A stretch of DNA of 64,000 nucleotides from Nitrosopumilus piranensis (GCF_000875775.1 NZ_CP010868.1:1437707-1501706), one strand, 5' to 3'. Positions 50,703-58,527 are shown, counted from the stretch's first letter. Numbers and translations are program-made. Notes: generated from the sequence alone by a model not told the origin.

Positions 50703-51149
50703 TTATTCCACCAATACTACATTGCATGGAGGACTCAAGTCCATTATCTCATCTGAAATATCTGAGCGGAAATGTTTTGTTAACCCCTTCTTCTTGATGC
50801 ATCCCATGACCATCATGTCAACGTCATTTTGGTATGCAAAATCTACAAAGGCCTTTGCAGGTGACAGATGCAGATCCATTATTTTTACATCCAAGTTTAC
50901 ATCGCTTAGAATTGCCTGTTTTTGCAACCCTGTTAATATTCCATCAAATTTATGCAAATCACATTCCCTAGATAATATGTCAGCTGCCATCATCATGTCA
51001 ATTCCAAGTCCTGCACGATAGTCAATCACCTTGACTACAGTTATCCTTGCGTTGTTTTGTTTTGCGATGGTTACTGCCTCATCAAATGCCCTAAAAAACA
51101 CGTCAGAAGGACGAAATGGAACCATTATGTGTTTTGGGTATATTTTCAT
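50703..51149 (-). CDS. Universal stress protein (UspA) family, degenerate ATP loop
   Basis: Start at ATG 51149 (M-K-I-Y-P-K-H-I-M-V-P-F). The core is that of a Usp monomer: I-M-V-P...A-V-T-I-A-K...I-T-V-V-K-V-I...F-V-D-F-A-Y-Q-N-D-V-D-M-M-V-M-G. The usual G-x-x-G-x9-G-S loop is replaced by G-C-I-K-K-K-G-L-T-K, so it may not bind ATP. Placed at the head of a surface-protein segment. Confidence 0.78.
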   Translation of the reverse strand: MKIYPKHIMVPFRPSDVFFRAFDEAVTIAKQNNARITVVKVIDYRAGLGIDMMMAADILSRECDLHKFDGILTGLQKQAILSDVNLDVKIMDLHLSPAKAFVDFAYQNDVDMMVMGCIKKKGLTKHFRSDISDEIMDLSPPCNVVLVE

Positions 51150-51150
51150 A

Positions 51151-51211
51151 TCACCACTCCAGAAAAATTCCTGCAACAATTGGAATAATTATAAAAAAAT
51201 TGAGTTTTCAT
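51151..51211 (-). pseudogene. Frameshifted MKTR-type leader remnant
   Basis: Directly after the stop at 51213, ATGAAAACTCAA is followed by a run of seven T. With six T the frame would read M-K-T-Q-F-F-I-I-I-P-I-V-A-G-I-F-L-E-W-stop, a normal leader; with seven it does not. It sits between the TIMP-like gene and the Usp gene. Probably a leftover cassette start. Confidence 0.5.
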
Positions 51212-51212
51212 T

Positions 51213-51872
51213 TTACTTTCCAAATATCCATGAAATCAAATTGTCAATGTATACAAAAATTCCAAAAAATGAGGCATCATCTCCCACTACATCTGTTTTT
51301 TCCATTCCTATAATTTGGCAAACACCGTCAACTAGTTCTGTTCCAGTACCGCACATTGACGCATCATCGTTATTCTCAGGAATGAATCTTTTCCAACTGC
51401 AACTATGTACATCATATATCAAATCAGCATGGTTTGCAGGCAAGTAATATTTGCATTCAGTTGGGATATAGTGAGATGCAGCATAGTCAATTAGATAGCT
51501 ATAGGAAGACTCTAAGTCATCAGAAATGTGTACATAAAATACAAGCTTGTCACCAATTTTGTACAAATTTGGAGTGTAAGACATCCCATGAGGCTTTTCA
51601 AGATATTCACCATGTGCAGAGATGACCTTATTCTCAAAGGAGTTTTTTATAAAATCGTGAACCTTTAGGGAATATACTACCTTGCCAGGCGTCTCGCTGT
51701 AATGGTTTTTGTCATGAGTCTGAATGGATTCAGATAGCACTTTTGCAGATAAAACCTCTCCATAGAAAACATAGTCTGCTCGCTCATAAGATCTCTCATG
51801 ATCTAACTCAGGTACGGCAAAAACAGTTCCAACAAATCCAACTAAAACAAAAAAAACTACAAGATACTTCAT
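51213..51872 (-). CDS. Exported TIMP-like protein, 219 aa
   Basis: Signal peptide 1-18. OB-like domain about 25-140: Y-E-R-A-D-Y-V-F-Y-G-E-V-L-S...L-K-V-H-D-F-I-K...G-D-K-L-V-F-Y-V. Cysteines near 142 and 159, and a second pair (M-C-G-T...V-C-Q-I) near 178-190. Uses the shared promoter at 51873. Followed by a broken leader. Confidence 0.7.
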   Translation of the reverse strand: MKYLVVFFVLVGFVGTVFAVPELDHERSYERADYVFYGEVLSAKVLSESIQTHDKNHYSETPGKVVYSLKVHDFIKNSFENKVISAHGEYLEKPHGMSYTPNLYKIGDKLVFYVHISDDLESSYSYLIDYAASHYIPTECKYYLPANHADLIYDVHSCSWKRFIPENNDDASMCGTGTELVDGVCQIIGMEKTDVVGDDASFFGIFVYIDNLISWIFGK

Positions 51873-51912
51873 AATGTATGAAAATCAACCCCAGTCATTG
51901 AAAAGTGCTTCT
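51873..51912 (-). promoter_or_regulatory. Shared leaderless promoter, copy 4
   Basis: ATTAGAAGCACTTTTCAATG on the minus strand, with the same GATTTTCATACA-ATG end as copies 1 and 2. Confidence 0.65.
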
Positions 51913-52132
51913 AATATTTTGTTCAAATCCAAATAGATTTGGTCAGTGGATTGTTGAGGGTTTAAATGGATTTTGTAAATTTTTTTCTGTTTTTGTTATT
52001 TCTGTAATACTAAATGAATCTCTAGTTAGTTGTGCAAGATAAATGTAGACGATGTTACTTTTTCATCAGTGTCATAATTGGATTTCATATGTTCCTGTTG
52101 GCCAATTCTTTTTTGTTTGCCATTTAGTTAAC

Positions 52133-52225
52133 ATGGAAGAAATTGGATTAGAAATCTGTGAGTTTTGTGGATATATTCGTCATGACGATCTAGTAAGTGT
52201 ACATAGATCGCATCAAGCTCTTTAA
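52133..52225 (+). CDS. Zinc-knuckle microprotein, 30 aa
   Basis: I-C-E-F-C-G-Y-I-R-H...V-H-R-S-H gives a C-x-x-C...H-x3-H finger in 30 residues. It lies in a stretch otherwise free of genes (51913-52310). Confidence 0.45.
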   Translation: MEEIGLEICEFCGYIRHDDLVSVHRSHQAL

Positions 52226-52270
52226 GAAATGAGAATCAGAGTTAAAATCTATGGTGGTTTGTCATAAAAG

Positions 52271-52289
52271 ATTAGAACACTTTATGAAT
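52271..52289 (+). promoter_or_regulatory. TATA-type promoter ATTAGAACACTTTATGAAT
   Basis: About 22-40 nt upstream of the GTG at 52311; same block as minus-strand 44153-44170. It supports GTG 52311 as a leaderless start; the ATG 3 nt upstream is out of frame. Confidence 0.6.
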
Positions 52290-52310
52290 CCCATACAAAT
52301 CGACTAATGT

Positions 52311-53183
52311 GTGAAATATCATAAAATTGCGGTTGGTCTTATTGGAATAATTGCAGTATTTGGATTTGTTGTACCTTTTGTCACTGTTGCTCACTGTGAT
52401 TCCATTCAAGTTTTTGATGACAGTTGTTTTAGATTTGGCGGTTCACCAACAGATTTTATCCGACTTGCAGGCGCTGAGATTTATTATGATTACTTGATTT
52501 ATCACATGAATCAACATTTGGTGGAAAACCCAAACGTTGATGACGAGGTTTTTAGCATATCTGGAGACATCCCAAAAGAGTTTCCAAACAGCATTGTCTT
52601 GAAATACGATGATACGCTCATCCACCTTCAACCCGAACCAAGAACAGTGATGATTGATCTTGTGCACAATTCAACTGTGTCTGTTTTCAACGAATCAAAT
52701 TTGAGCTATAATATTTTGTCAAGGAGTTTTGGGAATACCCAGCTGTTTGGAACAGTTGAACCAGATGGCTTCTGGATTGGTAATTTCACCAACGTTGGAG
52801 TGTATACATATCAATTAGATCCAATAAGCGAATATGATACCAGAGCAACATCATTTCGGGTACTTGTAATTGATGAGCCTGTTGAAAACATGCCAAAATC
52901 AATCAGACATAACATTGCATGCCAACTTTTTGAAATTGACCATACAAAATACCCATACTCTACTGGAAGGAGTTGTGGAGGTTCTCACAGCGAATCAATA
53001 TCCATTGATTTTCACAAGTCGTTAAGAGGGGCAAGTTCTGAATTCAAGCAAGAATTCCTAGATAAAATATCCGAGAATGCCGGATTTTTAAAACCAGAAA
53101 TTACCTTTGACTATGATGGTAACCAGCGTTACTGGAGTATTCCCTTCCCATTGTTGATAACGGAGGTCATCATTACACGATGA
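52311..53183 (+). CDS. Exported protein, 290 aa
   Basis: GTG start; signal peptide/anchor 1-28. Residues about 95-190 form a beta domain (T-V-M-I-D-L-V-H-N-S-T-V-S-V...G-V-Y-T-Y-Q-L) similar to Ig/cupredoxin folds. Cysteines occur near 29, 39, 204 and 223. The C-terminus overlaps the next gene (ATGA). Function unknown. Confidence 0.62.
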   Translation: MKYHKIAVGLIGIIAVFGFVVPFVTVAHCDSIQVFDDSCFRFGGSPTDFIRLAGAEIYYDYLIYHMNQHLVENPNVDDEVFSISGDIPKEFPNSIVLKYDDTLIHLQPEPRTVMIDLVHNSTVSVFNESNLSYNILSRSFGNTQLFGTVEPDGFWIGNFTNVGVYTYQLDPISEYDTRATSFRVLVIDEPVENMPKSIRHNIACQLFEIDHTKYPYSTGRSCGGSHSESISIDFHKSLRGASSEFKQEFLDKISENAGFLKPEITFDYDGNQRYWSIPFPLLITEVIITR

Positions 53184-53569
53184 TAGACGAATACCACACA
53201 AACAGCCAGATATTTCTTCTTGCAATCTACACAGTCATCCCATCTGTTTTGGCAGGTGTGTTTCTGTACAAACTAAAGAAGACGAATACTGACAGGCGAT
53301 TCATAATTGCAGGATTGGCAGGAATTGCAGTATCATCCCTGATGTTTTTTGGATCTTCAGTTGTCTTGATTTCTGATGTCTGCTGTGAGATAGACATGGA
53401 TAATTTGAGTAAGACATTTTTTCAAACATTGAGGTTTTTATCTACTCCGTTTGCCTTTGTTTCTACATGTTTTTTCTATAGGGGGTTGTCTGAAAAATTT
53501 AATCGAAAATACATTGCAGAGACATCCATTTTGATGGTATTAGTATGGATGATGCTCTTTTTCATATAG
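53180..53569 (+). CDS. Four-TM membrane protein, 129 aa
   Basis: Helices at about 9-30, 41-63, 80-102 and 112-128 with a Cys-Cys in the extracellular loop (V-C-C-E-I-D). Translationally coupled to the exported protein gene upstream, so probably a partner in the membrane. Confidence 0.6.
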   Translation: MIDEYHTNSQIFLLAIYTVIPSVLAGVFLYKLKKTNTDRRFIIAGLAGIAVSSLMFFGSSVVLISDVCCEIDMDNLSKTFFQTLRFLSTPFAFVSTCFFYRGLSEKFNRKYIAETSILMVLVWMMLFFI

Positions 53570-53637
53570 ACATAGATAAATTCAACAGTTCAAACCTGTT
53601 AAGATTTGCACCTGTATTATAATTTCCTTCAAAATTT

Positions 53638-53704
53638 GATCAGACGGGAATAACTTCAAAAACATAGTTCTTGGAGTGAATCCCGACTCTCTACCCGTCT
53701 GATC
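53638..53704. ncRNA. Candidate structured RNA F (11-bp closing stem)
   Basis: GATCAGACGGG (53638-53648) and CCCGTCTGATC (53694-53704) are perfect complements. Internal stems AACT/AGTT and GAGT/ACTC make a three-way shape. An alternative CGGGA/TCCCG pairing (53645-53649 with 53681-53685) competes with the outer stem. No ORF crosses it. It could also be a long-armed terminator or binding site. Confidence 0.42.
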
Positions 53705-53913
53705 TGAAAGCCAGGATGTACAAAAGAAGAATCAACTTGCATTTAGCATTTTTTACAATTCTTTTCAAAAATTATTTTGGATAATGTATATGTGATGTTT
53801 GTCGATATTTTTGAAAATATTGATTTTTACGATATTCATACTATAAGAGTATTACTTCAATACAAATTGAATCAATATTTAATAATCTCATATTTTATGA
53901 GAATGATAATAAC

Positions 53914-55086
53914 ATGAATAACAAAAAAACAATGAAAACAATGTTGTTTGCATCTTTGATTGCTGCAATGATTCTTCCTTTTTCAGGAATGAATTTTGCA
54001 CAAGCAGAGAAAGCACCTGATTTCACAGACTATGTATCTCAATATGCTGAAGTCGATAAAAAAATTCGTGAAAATGTAAAATCAATTGGTAACGACAAAA
54101 AACAATTGAAAGATAATTCCAACCTATCAAGTTTGGATGTTGAAACAATTGAAAAACGAATTAAAGATAAAGAAGAAGCAAATGTTGATTTGTGGAAAGA
54201 ACTCGACAGAATTCAACAATTAAGCATTGAGTCTTACATCTTAGATGAAAAAACACAAGCAATCTATGACAATGATTTGGAAAAGTTAACAAATAATTTC
54301 CTAGACGAATACGGAATTTATGATATTTCTCCAAGTACTAAATATAGAAAAATGTTGGTGTTTGTAGATCCAAGTATTTTTGAAGATAGTAGTTTTAATG
54401 GAGACAGAAATGCACTTGCAAATGAATTGAAGAAAACAACCAAAATAAATGTTGAAATCATTTTCGAAAAACTGACTTTAACACACTCAACTTCTTGTAC
54501 AGATGAAAATTCTGCATGTCATAATCCGGGAAAAGGTGGCATTTCAGTATCTCACCAAAGTTCAACAGGTGTAGGTAATACTTTGGGATTCAAAGCATTA
54601 CATCCAACATTTGGAAGCGGATTTGTGATTACTGAGCACGAAGTTCCTAATGGTACTGAGCAAGTAGTTCAACCATTAAGTACTGGAGGAGTTATTGGTC
54701 AAGCTAAAGTTGCACCAAGTGGAACCTGTGATTGTGCATTCATACAATTTACAGGAGGTCATTACATGAATGATGAAATTTGGGCACCTGATTTTGGAAC
54801 AATCTATCCAGTTGAGACTAGAAACATTGCAGCAACTCCTGCAGGAACTATAGTTGCAATTGATGGAGTTGGCGGTGTTGGCTTTTATGGAGCCGTAGAT
54901 TATGAAAATGACCATAGTGGAAAATTTGCAGGAACTGCCTCTCCTGGCGATAGCGGTTCAGCAGTATTCAAACCACTCGTTAATGGAAATGCAGACATTT
55001 ATGGAATTGCAAAAGGAACAACCGGCGGTTATACATTCTATGAACCTTATGATCATATTAAAGATCAATTAGGTTTAACATGGTAA
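53914..55086 (+). CDS. Secreted chymotrypsin-like (S1) serine protease with helical propeptide
   Basis: 390 residues. Signal peptide 1-31 (ends A-Q-A). A charged helical pro-region extends to about 185. The protease domain follows: His242 in V-I-T-E-H, Asp273 in C-D-C-A-F-I and Ser347 in S-P-G-D-S-G-S, in the order H-D-S. Cysteines near 195, 201, 272 and 274 may pair. The pro-region resembles an inhibitory/folding prodomain as in alpha-lytic-type proteases. Substrate unknown; it could act on the nearby surface proteins, some of which carry TIMP-like folds, but TIMPs normally target metalloproteases. Confidence 0.82.
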   Translation: MNNKKTMKTMLFASLIAAMILPFSGMNFAQAEKAPDFTDYVSQYAEVDKKIRENVKSIGNDKKQLKDNSNLSSLDVETIEKRIKDKEEANVDLWKELDRIQQLSIESYILDEKTQAIYDNDLEKLTNNFLDEYGIYDISPSTKYRKMLVFVDPSIFEDSSFNGDRNALANELKKTTKINVEIIFEKLTLTHSTSCTDENSACHNPGKGGISVSHQSSTGVGNTLGFKALHPTFGSGFVITEHEVPNGTEQVVQPLSTGGVIGQAKVAPSGTCDCAFIQFTGGHYMNDEIWAPDFGTIYPVETRNIAATPAGTIVAIDGVGGVGFYGAVDYENDHSGKFAGTASPGDSGSAVFKPLVNGNADIYGIAKGTTGGYTFYEPYDHIKDQLGLTW

Positions 55087-55137
55087 CCTTTTTCTTTTTT
55101 TTTAAAATAATAAATAATAAAATCTGGATATAGTATT

Positions 55138-55803
55138 ATGAAAAAAATAAAACTTGTTATAATTTTTTCATTAGTTATATTAATGGGAGCGTTAATCCAA
55201 TTCAATTTAAGCTTAGAGGCAAATGCTCAAATCAAAAAATACGATGGTCATTCTCATTCATTAAAAGAATTACTTCAAGAAAGAAAAATTGGAGATGCTT
55301 TTGAATGTCCAAACCCTTTGCACACATTAGTTTTGAGACCTAATTCTAATTGGGCTTGTGTTTATCCTGAAACTGCTAGTAAATTAAAGTGGGATGTAGT
55401 ATTATATACAAAATCAGATTCACCAATAATCATTAAATCTATTTTTTATGACAATTCTTATCATTCCATTTCTTATCAAACAAGTGAAAATGTTGTAAAT
55501 TCTGTTAAATTTGATAATACGGAGCAATATAATAACAAAGGTTACAAATTAGAAATTACAATTACGCCATATGATAATGGAGAAATAAACATTGTAATCC
55601 CTTCCCTTGAATCTGATATATTTCCTGAAAATTATTGTTTTGAATTTAATAAAACTCTTAATTCTCATTTTTATTTTTTCTTAGTTGATGGACAAGAAGC
55701 TTTAGTAAAAATATTGGACACATCTTCAAAATCTATGAATGTGCAATTTCCTTATGCTCAGGATGCAAAATTAATTGAAATTATCCTTGCTTGTCACATA
55801 TAA
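55138..55803 (+). CDS. Exported protein combining PLKQ-like and IPRxLID-like domains, 221 aa
   Basis: Signal peptide 1-31. H-S-L-K-E-L-L-Q-E...F-E-C-P...N-W-A-C-V-Y (about 42-80) is a divergent two-Cys PLKQ domain. About 90-220 matches the beta domain (G-E-I-N-I-V-I-P-S-L-E-S...F-Y-F-F-L-V-D-G-Q-E-A). Same domain order as in 44873. Located outside the main array on the opposite strand. Confidence 0.65.
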   Translation: MKKIKLVIIFSLVILMGALIQFNLSLEANAQIKKYDGHSHSLKELLQERKIGDAFECPNPLHTLVLRPNSNWACVYPETASKLKWDVVLYTKSDSPIIIKSIFYDNSYHSISYQTSENVVNSVKFDNTEQYNNKGYKLEITITPYDNGEINIVIPSLESDIFPENYCFEFNKTLNSHFYFFLVDGQEALVKILDTSSKSMNVQFPYAQDAKLIEIILACHI

Positions 55804-55874
55804 TCCAAAATCTACAAGGAAAACTCGCAGAGTTGTGAAGTGGAAAGGGATTTACAATAAAAAAACATAGTGAA

Positions 55875-56087
55875 ATGGAAAAAACAATTTCTCAAGCTTT
55901 AAAATTCCCAGGTCCTGTAATTGTTGATGTGTATGTAGATCCATATGAACCACCAATACCTCCTGAAATACATTTGAATTATTTGCAAAACATTACCAAA
56001 TCTATTGCTAAAGGGCAACCACATGGTGCAAAAATTGCAATGTCCATGATTAGTAACAAAGTTAGAGAAACAATAACAAAAAAATAA
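55875..56087 (+). pseudogene. C-terminal fragment of a pyruvate-oxidase-type TPP enzyme
   Basis: 70 codons read A-L-K-F-P-G-P-V-I-V-D-V-Y-V-D-P-Y-E-P-P-I-P-P-E-I, the last strand-helix end of PoxB/acetolactate-synthase-like thiamine-diphosphate enzymes (G-P-V-x-V-D-V...I-P-P-x-I). The remaining 450 or so residues, including the TPP-binding motif, are absent. An ATG happens to open the fragment. Remnant of a deletion or transfer. Confidence 0.7.
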
Positions 56088-56186
56088 TTCTTTTTGGTTA
56101 TGCTATAGTATTTGTATTCTTAATATCAAGTATCAGCAATATCTTTTAAAGATAGTTTTTAAAAACAATTTTTTTATAACTAAAAA

Positions 56187-56348
56187 GAATCTGGAATTAT
56201 TTTTCCTACCGCTGATGGCGATCCTGATCTGCGACACATGTTTTATGGGGAAAGTCCAATGTTTCTGGATTGGTGTATTGATTATTTTGAGTACTATTGG
56301 AAAAAATCAAAAAAAATAACAGACTCTATAAACGATAAATTAAATTAA
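56187..56348 (+). pseudogene. C-terminal fragment of an archaeal HTH-regulator-like protein
   Basis: A start-less frame reads E-S-G-I-I-F-P-T-A-D-G-D-P-D-L-R-H-M-F-Y-G...F-L-D-W-C-I-D-Y-F-E-Y-Y-W-K-K-S-K. The F-Y-G...F-x-x-W-C-x-D-x-F-x-Y-Y-W ending resembles the effector end of archaeal predicted transcription regulators. An in-frame TAA precedes it immediately. Second gene fragment in 500 bp. Confidence 0.5.
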
Positions 56349-56610
56349 CCTTCACATAATTATTCAGTTTGAATACAAATTGTTATGGTTTTATGTTTAA
56401 AAATACTTTTGAATAAATCCGGTTAATCCAATTACTAATACATATGTTGGATAGTATATTTCCAAGAATTTTCAGATCATGTATTATCAGTTTTTTGTAT
56501 AGTTTTTTTAGCATATGATGTTCAAAGTAGATATTCTTAAGCTGTAATTATTAATCTAAGCTCTTTTTATGATTGATGTTAATCTAGTTTATCAATCTAA
56601 TGATACATAG

Positions 56611-57159
56611 ATGAATATTTACGATAAGAGACAAATCAAATGTTCTATTTGTGGGAAATTTATTGGTGAAATAGATGTTGATGCAAAAATAATTTTTCCA
56701 TTGTGTAAAATTTGTAAAAAAAGAGAAAAAAATACAATCAAAAAAGGCATAAGCAAAATCCTTGTACCTATAGATGAAACAAAAAAATCTATCAAAGCAT
56801 TAGATGCTGCAATATATTTTGGAAAACATTTAGGTGCATCAATAACTCTTCTGAATGTAATTCCTGTAGCGTATATGACTACAATGTCATTTCAAAAAAT
56901 GTTAAAAGAAATGACACATGAGGGAGCAAAAAACATTGAAAAAGCAAAAGCATATTGTCAGAAAAAAAATACACTACCAAAATACAAAATTGTAAGAGGA
57001 GATGAGCCTGTAGAAATTGTAAAATTTGCAAAAAAACATGATTTTGATCTAATTGTTATGGGTTCTTCAGGCAAGGGAGTTTTGAAAGAAATTGCATTTG
57101 GAAGTGTTTCAAACTATGTGATGAATAACACAAAAATCCCAGTTGTAACCCCAAGTTGA
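56611..57159 (+). CDS. Universal stress protein with N-terminal zinc ribbon
   Basis: 182 residues. C11-x-x-C14...C32-x-x-C35 zinc ribbon with G-K-F-I-G-E-I-D-V-D-A-K, matching the free microprotein at 30384. UspA domain 48-182: I-L-V-P-I-D-E-T...D-L-I-V-M-G-S-S-G-K-G...F-G-S-V-S, with a complete ATP loop. Cytoplasmic, probably a nucleotide-binding stress regulator. The fusion is unusual. Confidence 0.85.
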   Translation: MNIYDKRQIKCSICGKFIGEIDVDAKIIFPLCKICKKREKNTIKKGISKILVPIDETKKSIKALDAAIYFGKHLGASITLLNVIPVAYMTTMSFQKMLKEMTHEGAKNIEKAKAYCQKKNTLPKYKIVRGDEPVEIVKFAKKHDFDLIVMGSSGKGVLKEIAFGSVSNYVMNNTKIPVVTPS

Positions 57160-57209
57160 ATGGTTAAAGCAGGAAAAATACATTCCATTAGATTTTTAGA
57201 TTCAAATCT

Positions 57210-57262
57210 ATAGAGACTTGAACCTTTTTGAGGGACAAAGTTTGGTTCACAGACCAAATACC
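57210..57262. repeat. Dispersed hairpin repeat, second subtype, copy 7
   Basis: ATAGAGACTTGAACC, then GACAAAGTTTGGTTCACAGA and CCAAATACC; close to the 33411 copy, but the 3' arm (GAGTATTGG) is lost. Confidence 0.55.
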
Positions 57263-57355
57263 TTTTTCATAGATTGATTGTTCAAATATTTTAGAAAAAT
57301 TATACAATTCTAATTTTCCTTATAAACAAAAGTAGGGAGTGTTTAACCGATTTGA

Positions 57356-57385
57356 CAAAACCCGGTGAGAGCATTACAATTTTGG
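57356..57385 (+). other. Degenerate copy of the tRNA-Glu 3' end (candidate att remnant)
   Basis: Aligned without gaps to 4155-4184 (end of tRNA-Glu plus 12 nt of flank), 25 of 30 bases agree, including CCCGGTG and GAGCATTA. No full tRNA can be built here. Same orientation as the intact tRNA. Confidence 0.55.
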
Positions 57386-57481
57386 GGCATAGGCAAGCCA
57401 TCTCATTTGATCTTTTCTAAAATTATGGTGAAAATTTTCTCAAAGCAAGAATTATTCAACGCAAAAAAAGATTATCTGTAA

Positions 57482-57862
57482 ATGTCAAATGTACCACTAA
57501 TTCAAGAATTCTACGAGTTATTCAAAAATAAAGACAAAAAATATCTTGATTTTTGTCATGATGAAATAGAATGGATAACCATGGATAAAATGCCCAATGG
57601 CGGCACATTTCATGGAATCAAAGAAATTTTTGAGGAATATTTTCCAAAGATGCTTTCAAATTTTAAAGAATTTCATGCAATTCCTGAACAATTTCTTGAT
57701 TTCAAAGATCATGTGATGGTAATAGGCAGATATCAAGGTATCTCAAAATCGGATAAGCAATTTGATGTGCAGTTTTCACATGTCTATCTAGTTCAATATG
57801 GCAAAATAATTCAATTTAGACAATTTACAGATACTAAAATTATTCAAGAATCTTTGAATTAA
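57482..57862 (+). CDS. SnoaL/NTF2-like protein, 126 aa
   Basis: Cone-shaped alpha+beta pattern: E-F-Y-E-L-F-K-N-K-D...E-W-I-T-M-D-K-M-P-N-G-G-T-F-H-G-I...V-M-V-I-G-R-Y...F-S-H-V-Y-L-V-Q-Y-G-K-I-I-Q-F-R-Q-F-T-D-T. Typical length. Such proteins are isomerases, hydrolases or ligand binders. Confidence 0.85.
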   Translation: MSNVPLIQEFYELFKNKDKKYLDFCHDEIEWITMDKMPNGGTFHGIKEIFEEYFPKMLSNFKEFHAIPEQFLDFKDHVMVIGRYQGISKSDKQFDVQFSHVYLVQYGKIIQFRQFTDTKIIQESLN

Positions 57863-58527
57863 TTTAAGAAAATTTTATGAATACTTTCTTTTGTAATGTG
57901 AAGTTTGTAGATTCCATCATTTTTCAAAACAAAGATTCTATCATGCATCAAAAACAACTCTATCATATCTGTAAGATCTGATTTCATAAAATCTTCTGCT
58001 TTATATGGACAAAACATCAATCCTGGCAGTCGTGCGTCATCATATGTTCTTTCAAGCTCCATTGCATGAGAAAATGAATTGTTTGCAATATCTGTAATTA
58101 TGAAATCTACACAACACAATGGTTTTTTCTCTGATGATTTTGCAATATTTTGAATTACTTTGCCACAGTATTTTGAACCATCAACTCCATGAGGTTTGTA
58201 TGGTTTTACAGTTCCATTAAACCAATCAAGTTTTGATAGGACTTTTTCTGTATGGTGTTTTGGTGGCACTGCAAATGATTTGAACCATTCTGTGCTGCTA
58301 GTCATTCTATCCAAGGATTTTAGAAAATTATTCATTGATTTCTCATCTGAATAAATCAGCAAATCATGAACATGTGGTGTTGGTGATTTTTTATCTAGCC
58401 ATTGTTCTACTGCATCTTTGACTATGCTGTTAATTGAAACACCCATGGTTTCTGCTTTTTTTCCTAGTTCTGAATGAACCGAATCATCAAACCCTCGAAT
58501 TAGAATATCTTTTCCCAATGATATCAT
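57859..58527 (-). CDS. Ribbon-helix-helix regulator with ligand-like C-terminal domain, 222 aa
   Basis: Residues 5-48 are an RHH DNA-binding unit (D-I-L-I-R-G-F-D-D-S-V-H-S-E-L-G-K-K-A...S-I-N-S-I-V-K-D-A-V-E-Q-W). The rest is a 170-residue alpha/beta region with several cysteines (Y-C-G-K, C-C-V-D, F-C-P-Y), perhaps a sensor. Divergent from the OsmC gene; three ATGATATCAT palindromes lie across its start and the intergenic region, a clear candidate operator set. Confidence 0.75.
   Translation of the reverse strand: MISLGKDILIRGFDDSVHSELGKKAETMGVSINSIVKDAVEQWLDKKSPTPHVHDLLIYSDEKSMNNFLKSLDRMTSSTEWFKSFAVPPKHHTEKVLSKLDWFNGTVKPYKPHGVDGSKYCGKVIQNIAKSSEKKPLCCVDFIITDIANNSFSHAMELERTYDDARLPGLMFCPYKAEDFMKSDLTDMIELFLMHDRIFVLKNDGIYKLHITKESIHKIFLN

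Noticed and set aside
57301-57395. A complete tRNA-Glu gene at 57.36 kb
   Set aside because: Only the T-arm/acceptor end is recognisable; no anticodon arm or 5' acceptor strand can be found, so it is at most a remnant.
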